DNA from: JBAOHV01 sp963714875
GTDB lineage: Bacteria; Actinomycetota; Acidimicrobiia; Acidimicrobiales; Microtrichaceae
NCBI GenBank assembly: GCA_963714875.1
Contig: CAVQQI010000002.1
Location: forward strand, 248,001-312,000
DNA length: 64,000 nt
Direction of reading: 5' to 3'
Of this stretch, positions 56,922 to 64,000 are shown piece by piece; position 1 is the stretch's first letter; every line of letters starts with the position of its first letter. The notes beneath the pieces were generated by a model, which saw only the letters and a list, made by a program, of their open reading frames with translations, made no database searches and was not told the DNA's origin. Position numbers and translations under genes: made by a program.

Positions 56922-57857
56922 ATGACCACCACGACGCTGCACCTGGACACCTCGTCGGACATCCGCTCGTTCCACCACGGCGAGTTCCCCATCGAACGAC
57001 TGCTCGAGGCGAAGGGGTCGACGTCGATCTCGGTCTGCCTCCCCGCACGCAACGAGGCCGCCACGGTCGGATCCATCGTCGCCGCGCTGCGCCGCGAGTT
57101 GCTCGACACCGGGGTCATCGACGAGATCGTGGTGCTGGATGACCACTCCAGCGACGACACCGCCGTGGTGGCCCGCTCCGCCGGCGCCCGCGTCAGTGCG
57201 GCCGCCGAGGTGCTGGCCGACTTCGGTGGCGGCCACGGCAAGGGCGAGGTGCTGTGGAAGTCCCTGCACGTCACCGAGGGCGACCTGGTGCTGTGGTGTG
57301 ACAGCGACATCTCGGAGTTCGGCTCGCGGTTCGTGACCGGGCTGCTGGGTCCGTTGCTCTGCGAGCCCGACGTCGACTTCGCGAAGGGCTTCTACCGGCG
57401 GCCCGCCCCCGACCGCCAGGGCGGTGGACGGGTGACCGAGCTCGTCGCACGACCCCTGCTGTCGCTCTACTACCCCGAGCTCAGCGGCCTGAATCAACCG
57501 TTGTCGGGCGAGTACGGCGGGCGACGCGAGGTGCTCGAACGGCTGCCGTTCTTCCAGGGCTACGGGGTGGACGTCGGGTTGCTCATCGACCTGTCCCGCC
57601 AGTTCGGTGTCGCCGGTCTGGTCCAGGTCGACCTGGACGTCCGGATGCACCGCAACCGGACGTTGGACGAGCTGGGCCCACAGGCGATGTCGGTCATGCA
57701 GACGATGCTGTGCCGTGTCGACGGGGACCTCGCACCCGCGGTCGCCGAGCTCCAGCGACCCGGACAACCGCCGGTGACCGTGGATGTGAGCGAGCGGCCC
57801 CCGATGATCCAGGTGCCCGGCTACCTGGCCCGCCGCACCGCGTCCAGGACCGCCTGA
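56922..57857 (+). CDS. gpgS: Glucosyl-3-phosphoglycerate synthase
   Basis: A 311-residue GT-A enzyme of family GT81. It transfers glucose from NDP-glucose to 3-phosphoglycerate, the first step to glucosylglycerate and methylglucose lipopolysaccharides. Elements are ISVCLPARNEAATVGSIVAALR, EIVVLDDHSSDDTAVVARSAG, and GDLVLWCDSDISEFGSRF containing the metal-binding DSD. HGKGEVLWKSL and QPLSGEYGGRREVLERLPF match mycobacterial GpgS. Start has AGGAGGT. Its end overlaps the convergent glycerate-kinase gene by 37 bases. Confidence 0.9.
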   Translation: MTTTTLHLDTSSDIRSFHHGEFPIERLLEAKGSTSISVCLPARNEAATVGSIVAALRRELLDTGVIDEIVVLDDHSSDDTAVVARSAGARVSAAAEVLADFGGGHGKGEVLWKSLHVTEGDLVLWCDSDISEFGSRFVTGLLGPLLCEPDVDFAKGFYRRPAPDRQGGGRVTELVARPLLSLYYPELSGLNQPLSGEYGGRREVLERLPFFQGYGVDVGLLIDLSRQFGVAGLVQVDLDVRMHRNRTLDELGPQAMSVMQTMLCRVDGDLAPAVAELQRPGQPPVTVDVSERPPMIQVPGYLARRTASRTA

Positions 57858-58819
57858 GCCGAACCCACCAGGCACTCGGCGGTCGCCGTCATCGACCTGT
57901 CCCGGCCGTGCTGGGCCACGAGCGACACCGTGGACACGCGATCAGCCGCATCGTCGAAGCACTCGCCGACGACGGCCACCACCGGAACGCCGAGCGCGGC
58001 GCCCAGCCCGACCACCCCGCCGACGACCTTGCCGTCGAAGGACTCCTCGTCCAGGAAGCCCTCTCCGGTGACCACCAGGTCGGCGGACTCCACCAGCTCG
58101 TCCAGGTCCAGGTGGTCGGCGACGAGATCGAAGCCGGGCACCAACGTCGCCCCGGCGCAGGCGAGACCTCCCGCCAGCCCCCCGGCGGCCCCGGCACCCT
58201 CCAGGGAGGTCACGTCGACCCCGTGGCTCTCCCGGTAGACCTGCACCAGTCGTTCGAGCCGGCGCGTCAAGAGCTCGACCTGTGCCGGCGTGGCGCCCTT
58301 CTGCGGAGCGAACACCTCCGCTGCGGCCACGAACCCCAGCCGGACGTCGCAGGCGACCTCCAGACGCACACCGCGGTACCGCTGCAGCGGTTCCATCGCG
58401 CGCAACGCCCCGAGCCCTCCGTCGGTCGTGGCGGATCCCCCGACGCCGATGAGCACGCGACGCGCCCCCGCGTCGACCGCTGCGGTGATCAGCTCCCCGG
58501 TGCCGTAGCTCGACGCCGCGACCGGATCGTTGCCCTCGGCACCGCCGACCAGTGCCAGCCCGCTGGCGAGCGCCATCTCGATCACGGCGTCCCGGCCCGA
58601 CAGACGCCAGCCGGCCTCGACGGGATCGCCGAGCGGGCCCGACACGAGGGTCGTGCGGTTGGGTCCACCGAGCACGTCGAGGGTTCCCTCCCCGCCGTCC
58701 GCGAGCGGACAGGTGACCACCTCGTGGCCGGCGCTGCGCAACCCCGACGCCAGGGCCTCCGCGGCGCCGGGCGCGTCGAGGGTGCCCTTGAACTTGTCCG
58801 GAGCGACGAGGATGCGCAC
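57821..58819 (-). CDS. Glycerate kinase
   Basis: A 332-residue kinase of the GckA/GlxK type: MRILVAPDKFKGTLDAPGAAEALASG, VVTCPLADGGEGTLDVL, LIGVGGSATTDGGLGALRAME with the substrate-binding Gly/Ser loop, PGFDLVADHLDLDELVESADLVVTGEGFLDEESFDGKVVGGV (the ADP/Mg region) and VPVVAVVGE. It phosphorylates glycerate to 2- or 3-phosphoglycerate, the acceptor used by GpgS, so the convergent pair is functionally coherent. Divergent from the GT20 gene across 45 bases. Confidence 0.88.
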   Translation of the reverse strand: MRILVAPDKFKGTLDAPGAAEALASGLRSAGHEVVTCPLADGGEGTLDVLGGPNRTTLVSGPLGDPVEAGWRLSGRDAVIEMALASGLALVGGAEGNDPVAASSYGTGELITAAVDAGARRVLIGVGGSATTDGGLGALRAMEPLQRYRGVRLEVACDVRLGFVAAAEVFAPQKGATPAQVELLTRRLERLVQVYRESHGVDVTSLEGAGAAGGLAGGLACAGATLVPGFDLVADHLDLDELVESADLVVTGEGFLDEESFDGKVVGGVVGLGAALGVPVVAVVGECFDDAADRVSTVSLVAQHGRDRSMTATAECLVGSAQAVLDAVRRAR

Positions 58820-58864
58820 GGCGGCCAGCGTACGACCCCACCATCACCCCCTATCGTGACCGAC

Positions 58865-60259
58865 ATGTCCGCCCAGAGCGATCGCCCCGTCGTCATCGCG
58901 TCCAACCGCGGCCCCGTCAGCTACGACCTGGTCGACGGCGAGCCCGTCGGTCGACGCGGTGGCGGGGGGCTGGTCTCGGGCCTGGCGCCGCTGGTCGAGG
59001 ACGGCCGGGCGACGTGGATCGCGGCGGCGCTCTCCGAGGGCGACCGCGTCGCTGCCCGCCGGGGTGCGACCAGCGTCGACGGCCTCGCGGCGCACCTGTT
59101 GGACCTGGACCCGGAGCAGCACCGACTCGCCTATGACGTGATCAGCAACGAGACGCTGTGGTTCGTCCACCACGGCCTGTTCGACCAGACCCGCGAGCCG
59201 GCGTACGACGACTCGTGGTGGACGGCCTGGGCCGCCTACCGAGCGGTCAACGAGCGCTTCGCCCGCAGCGTCGTCGAGCTGGCGCCCCCGGATGCGGTGG
59301 TCCTGGTGCAGGACTACCACCTGACGCTGCTGGCTCCCACGGTCCGCGCAGCCCGTCCCGATCTGGCCCTGGTGCACTTCCACCACACGCCCTTTGCCGG
59401 CCCCGACGGCCTGCGGGTGCTCCCGCCCGTCGCACGCGAGGAGATGCTGACGTCGCTGGCCCTGCACGACGCCTGCGGTTTTCACACCGATCAGTGGGCG
59501 GCGAACTTCGCCCAGGTGCTGGACCGCTGGCACGGCGGCGAGCACCGGCCGCGCATCATCACGTCATCGCTGTCCAGCGATGCGGGCGCGCTGCGCGACA
59601 CCGCGGGCTCCGACGCGTGCGCCGAGGCGTTCGAGTCGCTCGACGCGTGGGTCGGCGACCATCAGCTGGTGGTGCGCGTGGACCGGATGGAGCTGTCCAA
59701 GAACATCGTGCGCGGCTTCGCTGCGTTCGACCTGTTGCTGGAGCGACGGCCCGACCTGCGCGGCGAGGTGCTGTTCCTGGCCTGCTGCTACCCGTCGAGG
59801 GAAGGCGTCGCCGCGTACCGCAGGTACCGCGACGAGGTCGAGGCCGCCGCTGCGCAGGTGAACCAGCGGTGGGGTACCACCGATTGGCAGCCCGTGCGCC
59901 TGGAGACCGACGACGACTACCCCCGGTCGGTCGCAGCGCTGCGACGCTACGACGTGCTGCTGGTCAACCCGGTGCGCGACGGGCTCAACCTGGTGGCGAA
60001 GGAAGGCCCGATGGTCAACCAGCGCGACGGACAGCTGGTGCTGTCCAGCGAGGCGGGCGCGGTGGCCGAGCTGGCCGAGGGGGTCGACGTGATCCACCCG
60101 TTCGACCTGAGCTCCACCGCATCGGCGCTGGGCGCCGCGCTCGACCGCGGATCGGCCGACCGCACGATACGCGCCGCGCTGCTCGCGGACCTCGTGGCCC
60201 GCCGCACACCGGCGGACTGGCTGAGCGACCAGCTGGCAGCTGCCTCACCACTGCGCTGA
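58865..60259 (+). CDS. GT20 trehalose-6-phosphate-synthase-like glycosyltransferase
   Basis: A 464-residue GT-B enzyme. The G-rich loop is RRGGGGLVSGLAPLVEDG; further family features are VVLVQDYHLTLLAPTVR, LVHFHHTPFAGPDGLRV, VVRVDRMELSKNIVRGF (phosphate contacts; here R-x-E-L-S-K-N) and LVNPVRDGLNLVAKEG. This matches the actinobacterial branch of trehalose-phosphate synthases. No phosphatase (OtsB) is next to it. It may make trehalose-6-phosphate or a related glucosyl solute. Next to gpgS and glycerate kinase it suggests a compatible-solute block. Confidence 0.82.
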   Translation: MSAQSDRPVVIASNRGPVSYDLVDGEPVGRRGGGGLVSGLAPLVEDGRATWIAAALSEGDRVAARRGATSVDGLAAHLLDLDPEQHRLAYDVISNETLWFVHHGLFDQTREPAYDDSWWTAWAAYRAVNERFARSVVELAPPDAVVLVQDYHLTLLAPTVRAARPDLALVHFHHTPFAGPDGLRVLPPVAREEMLTSLALHDACGFHTDQWAANFAQVLDRWHGGEHRPRIITSSLSSDAGALRDTAGSDACAEAFESLDAWVGDHQLVVRVDRMELSKNIVRGFAAFDLLLERRPDLRGEVLFLACCYPSREGVAAYRRYRDEVEAAAAQVNQRWGTTDWQPVRLETDDDYPRSVAALRRYDVLLVNPVRDGLNLVAKEGPMVNQRDGQLVLSSEAGAVAELAEGVDVIHPFDLSSTASALGAALDRGSADRTIRAALLADLVARRTPADWLSDQLAAASPLR

Positions 60260-60325
60260 GCCGCCGTGCTGGCTGGGCTGACGTCCGGCTGAGCAGCTGA
60301 CGTACCGACCCGGCCGGTCGTCGCG

Positions 60326-60928
60326 TCAGCCGGTGACCGTGGTGGTCGTTGTCGCTGCCGCCGAACCCTCGATGGTGTTCTGCACATCCAGGGCGAGCAC
60401 CACCGCGACGTTGGTGTCGGCGGGGAAGTTGGCCGCCTCGCGTGCGAGCTGGGTGCCCTCGGGCAGCGGCTGCACCGCTGTCGGCTCCAGGCCCAGCAGG
60501 CCGGCGACCTCGGTGGCGTCGGCCTCGAACCCCGGGGCGTAGTAGACGACCGTGGTCTCGGCGGGAGTCGCCGAGGTGGCGGCGGTGGTCGCGGTGTACC
60601 CCGCAACGCTCAGGAACTGCTGCGCCTGACCGGCGAAGCCGTTGACGCCGGCGCCGTTGAGTGCCACGACCTTCAGCGAGGCTGGGGGCACGCTGGTGGA
60701 CGAGGTCGCCTCGGTCGTGGTCGTGGTGGACTCGACCGGAGCCGCGGTGTTGTCCGACTGGTTGAGCTGGACATCGGTGTCGTCGGTCTCGAACCCGATT
60801 CCGCCGCCCTTGATCAGCAGGATCGCTCCGAGCACGACCGCCACCGCGACAAGGATGAGGCCTCTCGAGGCAGGGTTCGGAGCCGGCGCAGACGGTCGCT
60901 GCGGACGCGGGCGTTGCGTCGTAGTCAT
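60326..60928 (-). CDS. LytR C-terminal domain protein
   Basis: A 200-residue protein with one N-terminal helix (GLILVAVAVVLGAILLIKGGG), a Ser/Thr-rich linker (ESTTTTTEATSSTSVPP), and the LytR_C fold: LKVVALNGAGVNGFAGQAQQFLSVAGYTATTAATS, TTVVYYAPGFEADATEVAGLLGLEPTAVQPLPEG. The domain is found at the end of LCP-type cell-wall ligases and as a free anchored form, as here. It acts at the outer side of the membrane. It lies 10 bases downstream of the CarH-like gene on the same strand, so it may be part of that operon. Confidence 0.8.
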   Translation of the reverse strand: MTTTQRPRPQRPSAPAPNPASRGLILVAVAVVLGAILLIKGGGIGFETDDTDVQLNQSDNTAAPVESTTTTTEATSSTSVPPASLKVVALNGAGVNGFAGQAQQFLSVAGYTATTAATSATPAETTVVYYAPGFEADATEVAGLLGLEPTAVQPLPEGTQLAREAANFPADTNVAVVLALDVQNTIEGSAAATTTTTVTG

Positions 60929-60938
60929 GGACGCGACC

Positions 60939-61859
60939 CTAGTCCTCCGCCTCCACCGCGTCAGCGGGCACCAGCGGGGCGGATCCCGAGGCGAGCGCGA
61001 CGAACAGCTCGATGACCTCGTCGATCGGGCCCGCCCACAGGTCGGCACCGAGGCTCATCGCCGTGGCGTGGTCGCCGATGGCGCCGCCACCGACGACCAC
61101 CGGGCACGTGACGCCGCCCGCTCGCATGGCCGCCAGGACATCGGGAACCGCATCCACTGCCTCGGGTGCGGTGACGCACACGCCCACGGCCGATGGCGAG
61201 CCGGCCCACTCGACGGCGTCGACGAAGCTCGATGCCGGGCAGTCGGGGCCCAGATCGGTCACCTCCAGCCCGGCGCCACGCAACAGGTCGCTCAGGATCG
61301 CAGTGGGCAGCGAGTGGCGGTCACCGGCGACCGACCCCAGCACCACGCTCCCCTTGCGACGACCGGGGCGGTGGAACCGAGGTCCCATGCGGGCGATCAG
61401 GCGTTGGGCGACCGCCGACGCCCGGTGCTCGTCCGCGATCACCAGCTCGCCATCGGCCCACCGCTGGCCGATCGAGCGCAGGGAGGGCGACAGCATCTCG
61501 GTCAGGATCTCGGCGGGTTCGGCGCCGGATGCCATCGCCGCCTCGATCACTCCCCATGCGCCCGCCTCGTCACCCGCCAGCAGGCGACGTTCGAGACGTT
61601 CTCGGTGCACCGAGCGCCGCGGCGGACGCTCGCCACCCGACCGCGGACGCTCGCCACCCGACCGCGGACGCTCGCCACCCGACGCGGTCGGGCGATGGGC
61701 TTTCAGCGAGGCGAGGTCGGCGGGGTCGACCTGCCACTCGCCTCCCGACTTGTGCGCAGGCAGGGTGCCGTTGCGCACGTACCGGTAGGCGGTCATGTAG
61801 TGCACGCCGAGCTGTTCGGCGGCGTCGCGCAGCCCGACCGTCCCTTCACCGGTTGGCAT
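60939..61859 (-). CDS. CarH-like cobalamin-binding transcriptional regulator with excisionase/BldC-type HTH
   Basis: A 306-residue protein. The N-terminal HTH (~residues 8-50: VGLRDAAEQLGVHYMTAYRYVRNGTLPAHKSGGEWQV) is MerR/excisionase-like. A linker holds SGGERPR repeats (60-80). The helical cap has Trp134 followed by nine residues and Glu144-His145, the W-x9-EH motif that contacts adenosylcobalamin in CarH. The B12 domain has GDRHSLP (Asp180, His182) in place of the DxHxxG base-off motif, then LLRGAGLEVTDLG and PVVVGGGAIG. CarH-type proteins repress in the dark with adenosylcobalamin and let go in light. It begins 3 bases after the sigma-factor gene. Confidence 0.82.
   Translation of the reverse strand: MPTGEGTVGLRDAAEQLGVHYMTAYRYVRNGTLPAHKSGGEWQVDPADLASLKAHRPTASGGERPRSGGERPRSGGERPPRRSVHRERLERRLLAGDEAGAWGVIEAAMASGAEPAEILTEMLSPSLRSIGQRWADGELVIADEHRASAVAQRLIARMGPRFHRPGRRKGSVVLGSVAGDRHSLPTAILSDLLRGAGLEVTDLGPDCPASSFVDAVEWAGSPSAVGVCVTAPEAVDAVPDVLAAMRAGGVTCPVVVGGGAIGDHATAMSLGADLWAGPIDEVIELFVALASGSAPLVPADAVEAED
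61623..61684. repeat. 21-bp in-frame tandem repeat (SGGERPR)
   Basis: CGGACGCTCGCCACCCGACC plus G is repeated nearly three times, encoding SGGERPR-SGGERPR-SGGERPP on the minus strand, in the linker between the HTH and cobalamin parts of the regulator. Unit length is a multiple of three, so copy number can vary without breaking the gene. Confidence 0.8.
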
Positions 61860-61862
61860 GGT

Positions 61863-62816
61863 TCAGTCGTCGACCAGGAAGCGGCCCACCGCAGCCCACG
61901 AGGGATGCATCAGCTTGGCCAGCGCCCGGTGCTCGAGCTGGCGGATGCGCTCACGGGACAAGCCGATGTGCGCCGCGACATCCACGACCGACATCGGGTC
62001 GGTGCCGTCGAACCCGAACCGAAGCGACACGATGCGCCGCTCGCGCTCGTCGAGCACGGACAGCATCTCGTCGACCTCGCTGTTCAGCAGCTGGGATGCG
62101 ACCTGGTCGACCTCGCCGGTGGCGTCCGGGTCGGCGAGGAAGTCGCCGAGCTCGGCGTCGCCCTCGGATCCGACCGATCCGGACAACGACACGGGATCCA
62201 CCGAGAGGCGCTGCAGTTCGAGCACCCGCTCCTCGCTCAGGTCGGCCTCCTCGGCCAGCTCGGAGGTGCGCGGCCGGCGACCGAGGCGCTGCTCGAGCTG
62301 TGTCGTGGTCTCCCGCAGACGGACGGTCTCCTCGTTGATGCGGGTGGGCAGGCGCACCGACGAGCGACTGCCGGCGACCCCTCGGGAGATCGACTGACGG
62401 ATCCACCAGATGGCGTAGGTGGAGAATCGGAAGCCCTTCTCGTGGTCGAACTTCTCGACCGCCCGCATCAGACCGAGGTTGCCCTCCTGGATCAGGTCCA
62501 GCAACGGCACGCCCGTGCCCTGGTAGCGCTTGGCCACCGAGACCACGAGCCGCAGGTTGGCGTTCACGAACAGCTCGGCCGCCTCACGACCGTCTCGCAC
62601 CGCTGCACGCAGCCTGCGCCGTTCGGCGGGGGTGACGTCCTCGCGATCGAGCCGTTCGGCAGCTTCGCGGCCCTCGGCGATGGATCGGGCGAGCACCTGC
62701 TCGCCAGCGGGAGTCAGCAGGGGGTGCCGGCCGATCTCCTCCAGGTAGAGGCCAACGGGGTCGGTACTGGTCCGGCGGCGTTGGCGAGGTGCGTTGAGGG
62801 TGGGTGCAACAGCCAT
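61863..62816 (-). CDS. Group-2 sigma-70 family RNA polymerase sigma factor
   Basis: A 317-residue sigma factor. Region 1.2 is DPVGLYLEEIGRHPLLTPAGEQVLARSI; region 2 is NLRLVVSVAKRYQGTGVPLLDLIQEGNLGLMRAVEKFDHEKGFRFSTYAIWWIRQSISRG (core binding and -10 recognition); region 3 is RLPTRINEETVRLRETTTQLEQRLGR; region 4 is VVDVAAHIGLSRERIRQLEHRALAKLM (-35 recognition). There is no region 1.1, so it is a non-essential, accessory type. It begins the operon with the CarH-like regulator and appears to be made from a leaderless transcript. Confidence 0.9.
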   Translation of the reverse strand: MAVAPTLNAPRQRRRTSTDPVGLYLEEIGRHPLLTPAGEQVLARSIAEGREAAERLDREDVTPAERRRLRAAVRDGREAAELFVNANLRLVVSVAKRYQGTGVPLLDLIQEGNLGLMRAVEKFDHEKGFRFSTYAIWWIRQSISRGVAGSRSSVRLPTRINEETVRLRETTTQLEQRLGRRPRTSELAEEADLSEERVLELQRLSVDPVSLSGSVGSEGDAELGDFLADPDATGEVDQVASQLLNSEVDEMLSVLDERERRIVSLRFGFDGTDPMSVVDVAAHIGLSRERIRQLEHRALAKLMHPSWAAVGRFLVDD

Positions 62817-62842
62817 GTGCTTAATTTAGTGCTAATTGACGG
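62817..62842 (-). promoter_or_regulatory. Leaderless promoter with AT-rich pseudo-palindrome
   Basis: On the minus strand the bases before the sigma-factor ATG read CTAAATTAAGCAC. The -10-like TAAATT (62828-62823) is 6 bases from the ATG, which places the transcription start at the start codon: a leaderless mRNA, with no Shine-Dalgarno. Overlapping it is AATTTAG-TG-CTAATT (62823-62837), an AT-rich imperfect inverted repeat in a very GC-rich genome, a natural operator candidate. The other strand holds TTGACG (62836-62841), which might serve the divergent carboxylesterase. Confidence 0.5.
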
Positions 62843-62889
62843 GAAGCGCCAGTGACGTCCGTCGCTCGACGGAGTGGTACATCTCTGTG

Positions 62890-64000
62890 ATGACTGCACA
62901 GCGAGAAGGCGACCATGTCGAGGTGGAGACCGCAGCAGGGACGCTGCGAGGGAGCTGGCACCACGACATCGCCCGGTTCGCGGGCATCCCCTACGCCGCG
63001 CCGCCGGTGGGCGAGCGGAGGTTCCGGCCACCGGCACCGGTCGACCCCTGGCACGACGTGCGCTCCGCCGAGTCGTTCGGGCCCGTGTCGCCGCAGAACC
63101 CCTCGATCATGGAGGCCCTCTTCGGCGGCGAGGGCGAGCAGTGGGACGAGGACTGCCTCTACCTGAACGTGTGGACCGCCGATCCGTCCCCGACCGCGGC
63201 GCTGCCCGTCATGGTCTGGATCCACGGCGGAGGCTTCGAGATGGGGTCCGGCTCATCGCCGCTGTACGACGGAACCTCGTTCGCCGCCGACGGCGTGGTC
63301 ATGGTGACGGTCAACTACCGCTTGGGCGCGTTCGGGTTCCTCGAGCTCGGGGAGGTCGATCCGGCGTGGGCGGGTTCGGGCAACGTCGGTCTGCTGGACC
63401 AGATCGCCGCGCTCGAATGGGTGCGCGACAACATCGCCGCGTTCGGCGGTGACCCCGGTCGGGTCACGGTGTTCGGCGAGTCGGCCGGTGCCATGAGCGT
63501 CTCGCTGCTGATGGCCATGCCCGCGGCCCGCGGGCTCTTCCACGGCGTGATCGCGCAGTCCGGTGCCGCCGAGGCCGCTCGGAGTCCCCGCCACGCGGCC
63601 GAGGACACCGCTGAGTTCATGTCGATCGCCGGACTCGGATCGATCGACGAGCTGCTCGCCGCCGAACCGGCGCAGCTGCTGGCAGCCCACGCCACGATGG
63701 CCACCTCCCGGGTCGCCGACCCCGAGGCCGTGATCGAGCGGACCGGCAGCCCACTCGCGTTCCTGTCGTTCCGCCCGGTCGCCGACGGCGCCCACCTGCC
63801 CGCCGACCCCCTGGCAGCCATCGCCGGCGGGTCCGCCGCCGGCGTGCCGCTGCTGGTCGGGACCAACAGCGAGGAGTGGAAGCTGTTCGCCATGATGAGC
63901 CCGCCCCCCGCCGATGAGGCCGCGCTGCGCACGCGGATCGAACTGGTCGTGTCGGACCCCGACTCGGCGCTCGAGACCTACCGCGCCGAACGCGCCGGGG
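62890..64000 (+). CDS. Type-B carboxylesterase (3' end beyond the window)
   Basis: Starts ATGACTGCACAG and remains open to the last base, 370 codons so far. Early features are GTLRGSWHHDIARFAGIPYAAPPVGERRFRPP and EDCLYLNVWTAD; the oxyanion hole is MVWIHGGGFEMGS; the nucleophile elbow is VTVFGESAGAMSVSLLM, the type-B esterase signature; LLVGTNSEEWKLF follows. The Glu and His of the triad lie further on or beyond the window. It hydrolyses carboxylic esters. It is divergent from the sigma-factor gene with a 73-base gap. The frame is truncated by the window edge. Confidence 0.9.
   Translation, partial: MTAQREGDHVEVETAAGTLRGSWHHDIARFAGIPYAAPPVGERRFRPPAPVDPWHDVRSAESFGPVSPQNPSIMEALFGGEGEQWDEDCLYLNVWTADPSPTAALPVMVWIHGGGFEMGSGSSPLYDGTSFAADGVVMVTVNYRLGAFGFLELGEVDPAWAGSGNVGLLDQIAALEWVRDNIAAFGGDPGRVTVFGESAGAMSVSLLMAMPAARGLFHGVIAQSGAAEAARSPRHAAEDTAEFMSIAGLGSIDELLAAEPAQLLAAHATMATSRVADPEAVIERTGSPLAFLSFRPVADGAHLPADPLAAIAGGSAAGVPLLVGTNSEEWKLFAMMSPPPADEAALRTRIELVVSDPDSALETYRAERAG

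Overview
The window is 64 kb of very GC-rich DNA (roughly 70 % G+C by eye) with dense, largely co-oriented gene blocks, many GTG starts and ATGA/GTGA stop-start overlaps. The gene content is that of an actinobacterium. It includes a mycothiol-dependent-enzyme relative, an F420-type PPOX flavoprotein, a mycofactocin-type short-chain dehydrogenase, HelD, glucosyl-3-phosphoglycerate synthase and a coproporphyrin-dependent haem pathway (hemE-hemH-hemY plus a separate hemQ). I infer class Acidimicrobiia (Ilumatobacter-like), but nothing here fixes the genus. No rRNA, tRNA, CRISPR array, insertion sequence or prophage was recognised.

Layout. 0-3.5 kb: an ABC exporter (ATPase plus FtsX-like permease). 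3.6-8.4 kb: small housekeeping and redox genes, an unrecognised 336-aa protein with a nuclease-like EWK motif, a Nei-type DNA glycosylase, and an SDR behind a perfect operator-like palindrome. 8.5-13.3 kb: a very long Lhr-type helicase broken by two frameshifts. 13.4-17.5 kb: DtxR-type regulator, HelD, a D-2-hydroxyacid dehydrogenase and a small hypothetical. 17.6-21.0 kb: the hemE-hemH-hemY operon. 21.0-24.2 kb: a copper/cytochrome block (two PCuAC-like proteins, a cupredoxin-like protein, SCO, cytochrome c). 24.3-30.9 kb: Lnt, then an envelope block (GT4 glycosyltransferase, methyltransferase, cyclase-like protein, membrane protein, methyltransferase, GtrA). 31-36.3 kb: PQQ sugar dehydrogenase, two acyltransferases, HAD phosphatase, GNAT, PAC2. 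36.4-42.4 kb: a complete seven-gene Mrp Na+/H+ antiporter operon. 42.4-48.5 kb: a nitrogen-control cluster amtB2-glnK2-glnD-amtB1-glnK1, with GlnR-like boxes in front of both amtB genes. 48.7-56.7 kb: transporters (SulP, TauE/SafE), membrane and DUF2993 proteins, hemQ, and a MoaD/ThiS-type carrier followed by a tandem repeat. 56.9-60.3 kb: gpgS, glycerate kinase and a GT20 trehalose-phosphate-synthase-like enzyme (compatible-solute or glycolipid precursors). 60.3-62.8 kb: a LytR_C protein and a two-gene unit of a group-2 sigma factor and a CarH-like B12-binding regulator. The window ends inside a type-B carboxylesterase.

Two themes deserve attention. First, the sigma factor plus CarH-like cobalamin regulator, expressed from an apparently leaderless promoter overlapped by an AT-rich pseudo-palindrome, looks like a compact light- or B12-responsive transcription switch. 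Second, at least eight otherwise intact genes (lhr twice, PCuAC, GT4, cyclase-like, methyltransferase, glnK1, glnK2, glnD) are interrupted by indels. In each of these genes the total length fits a net gain of bases. This points to a systematic +1 insertion artefact in the source sequence rather than to eight pseudogenes, so reconstructed reading frames are given for them.
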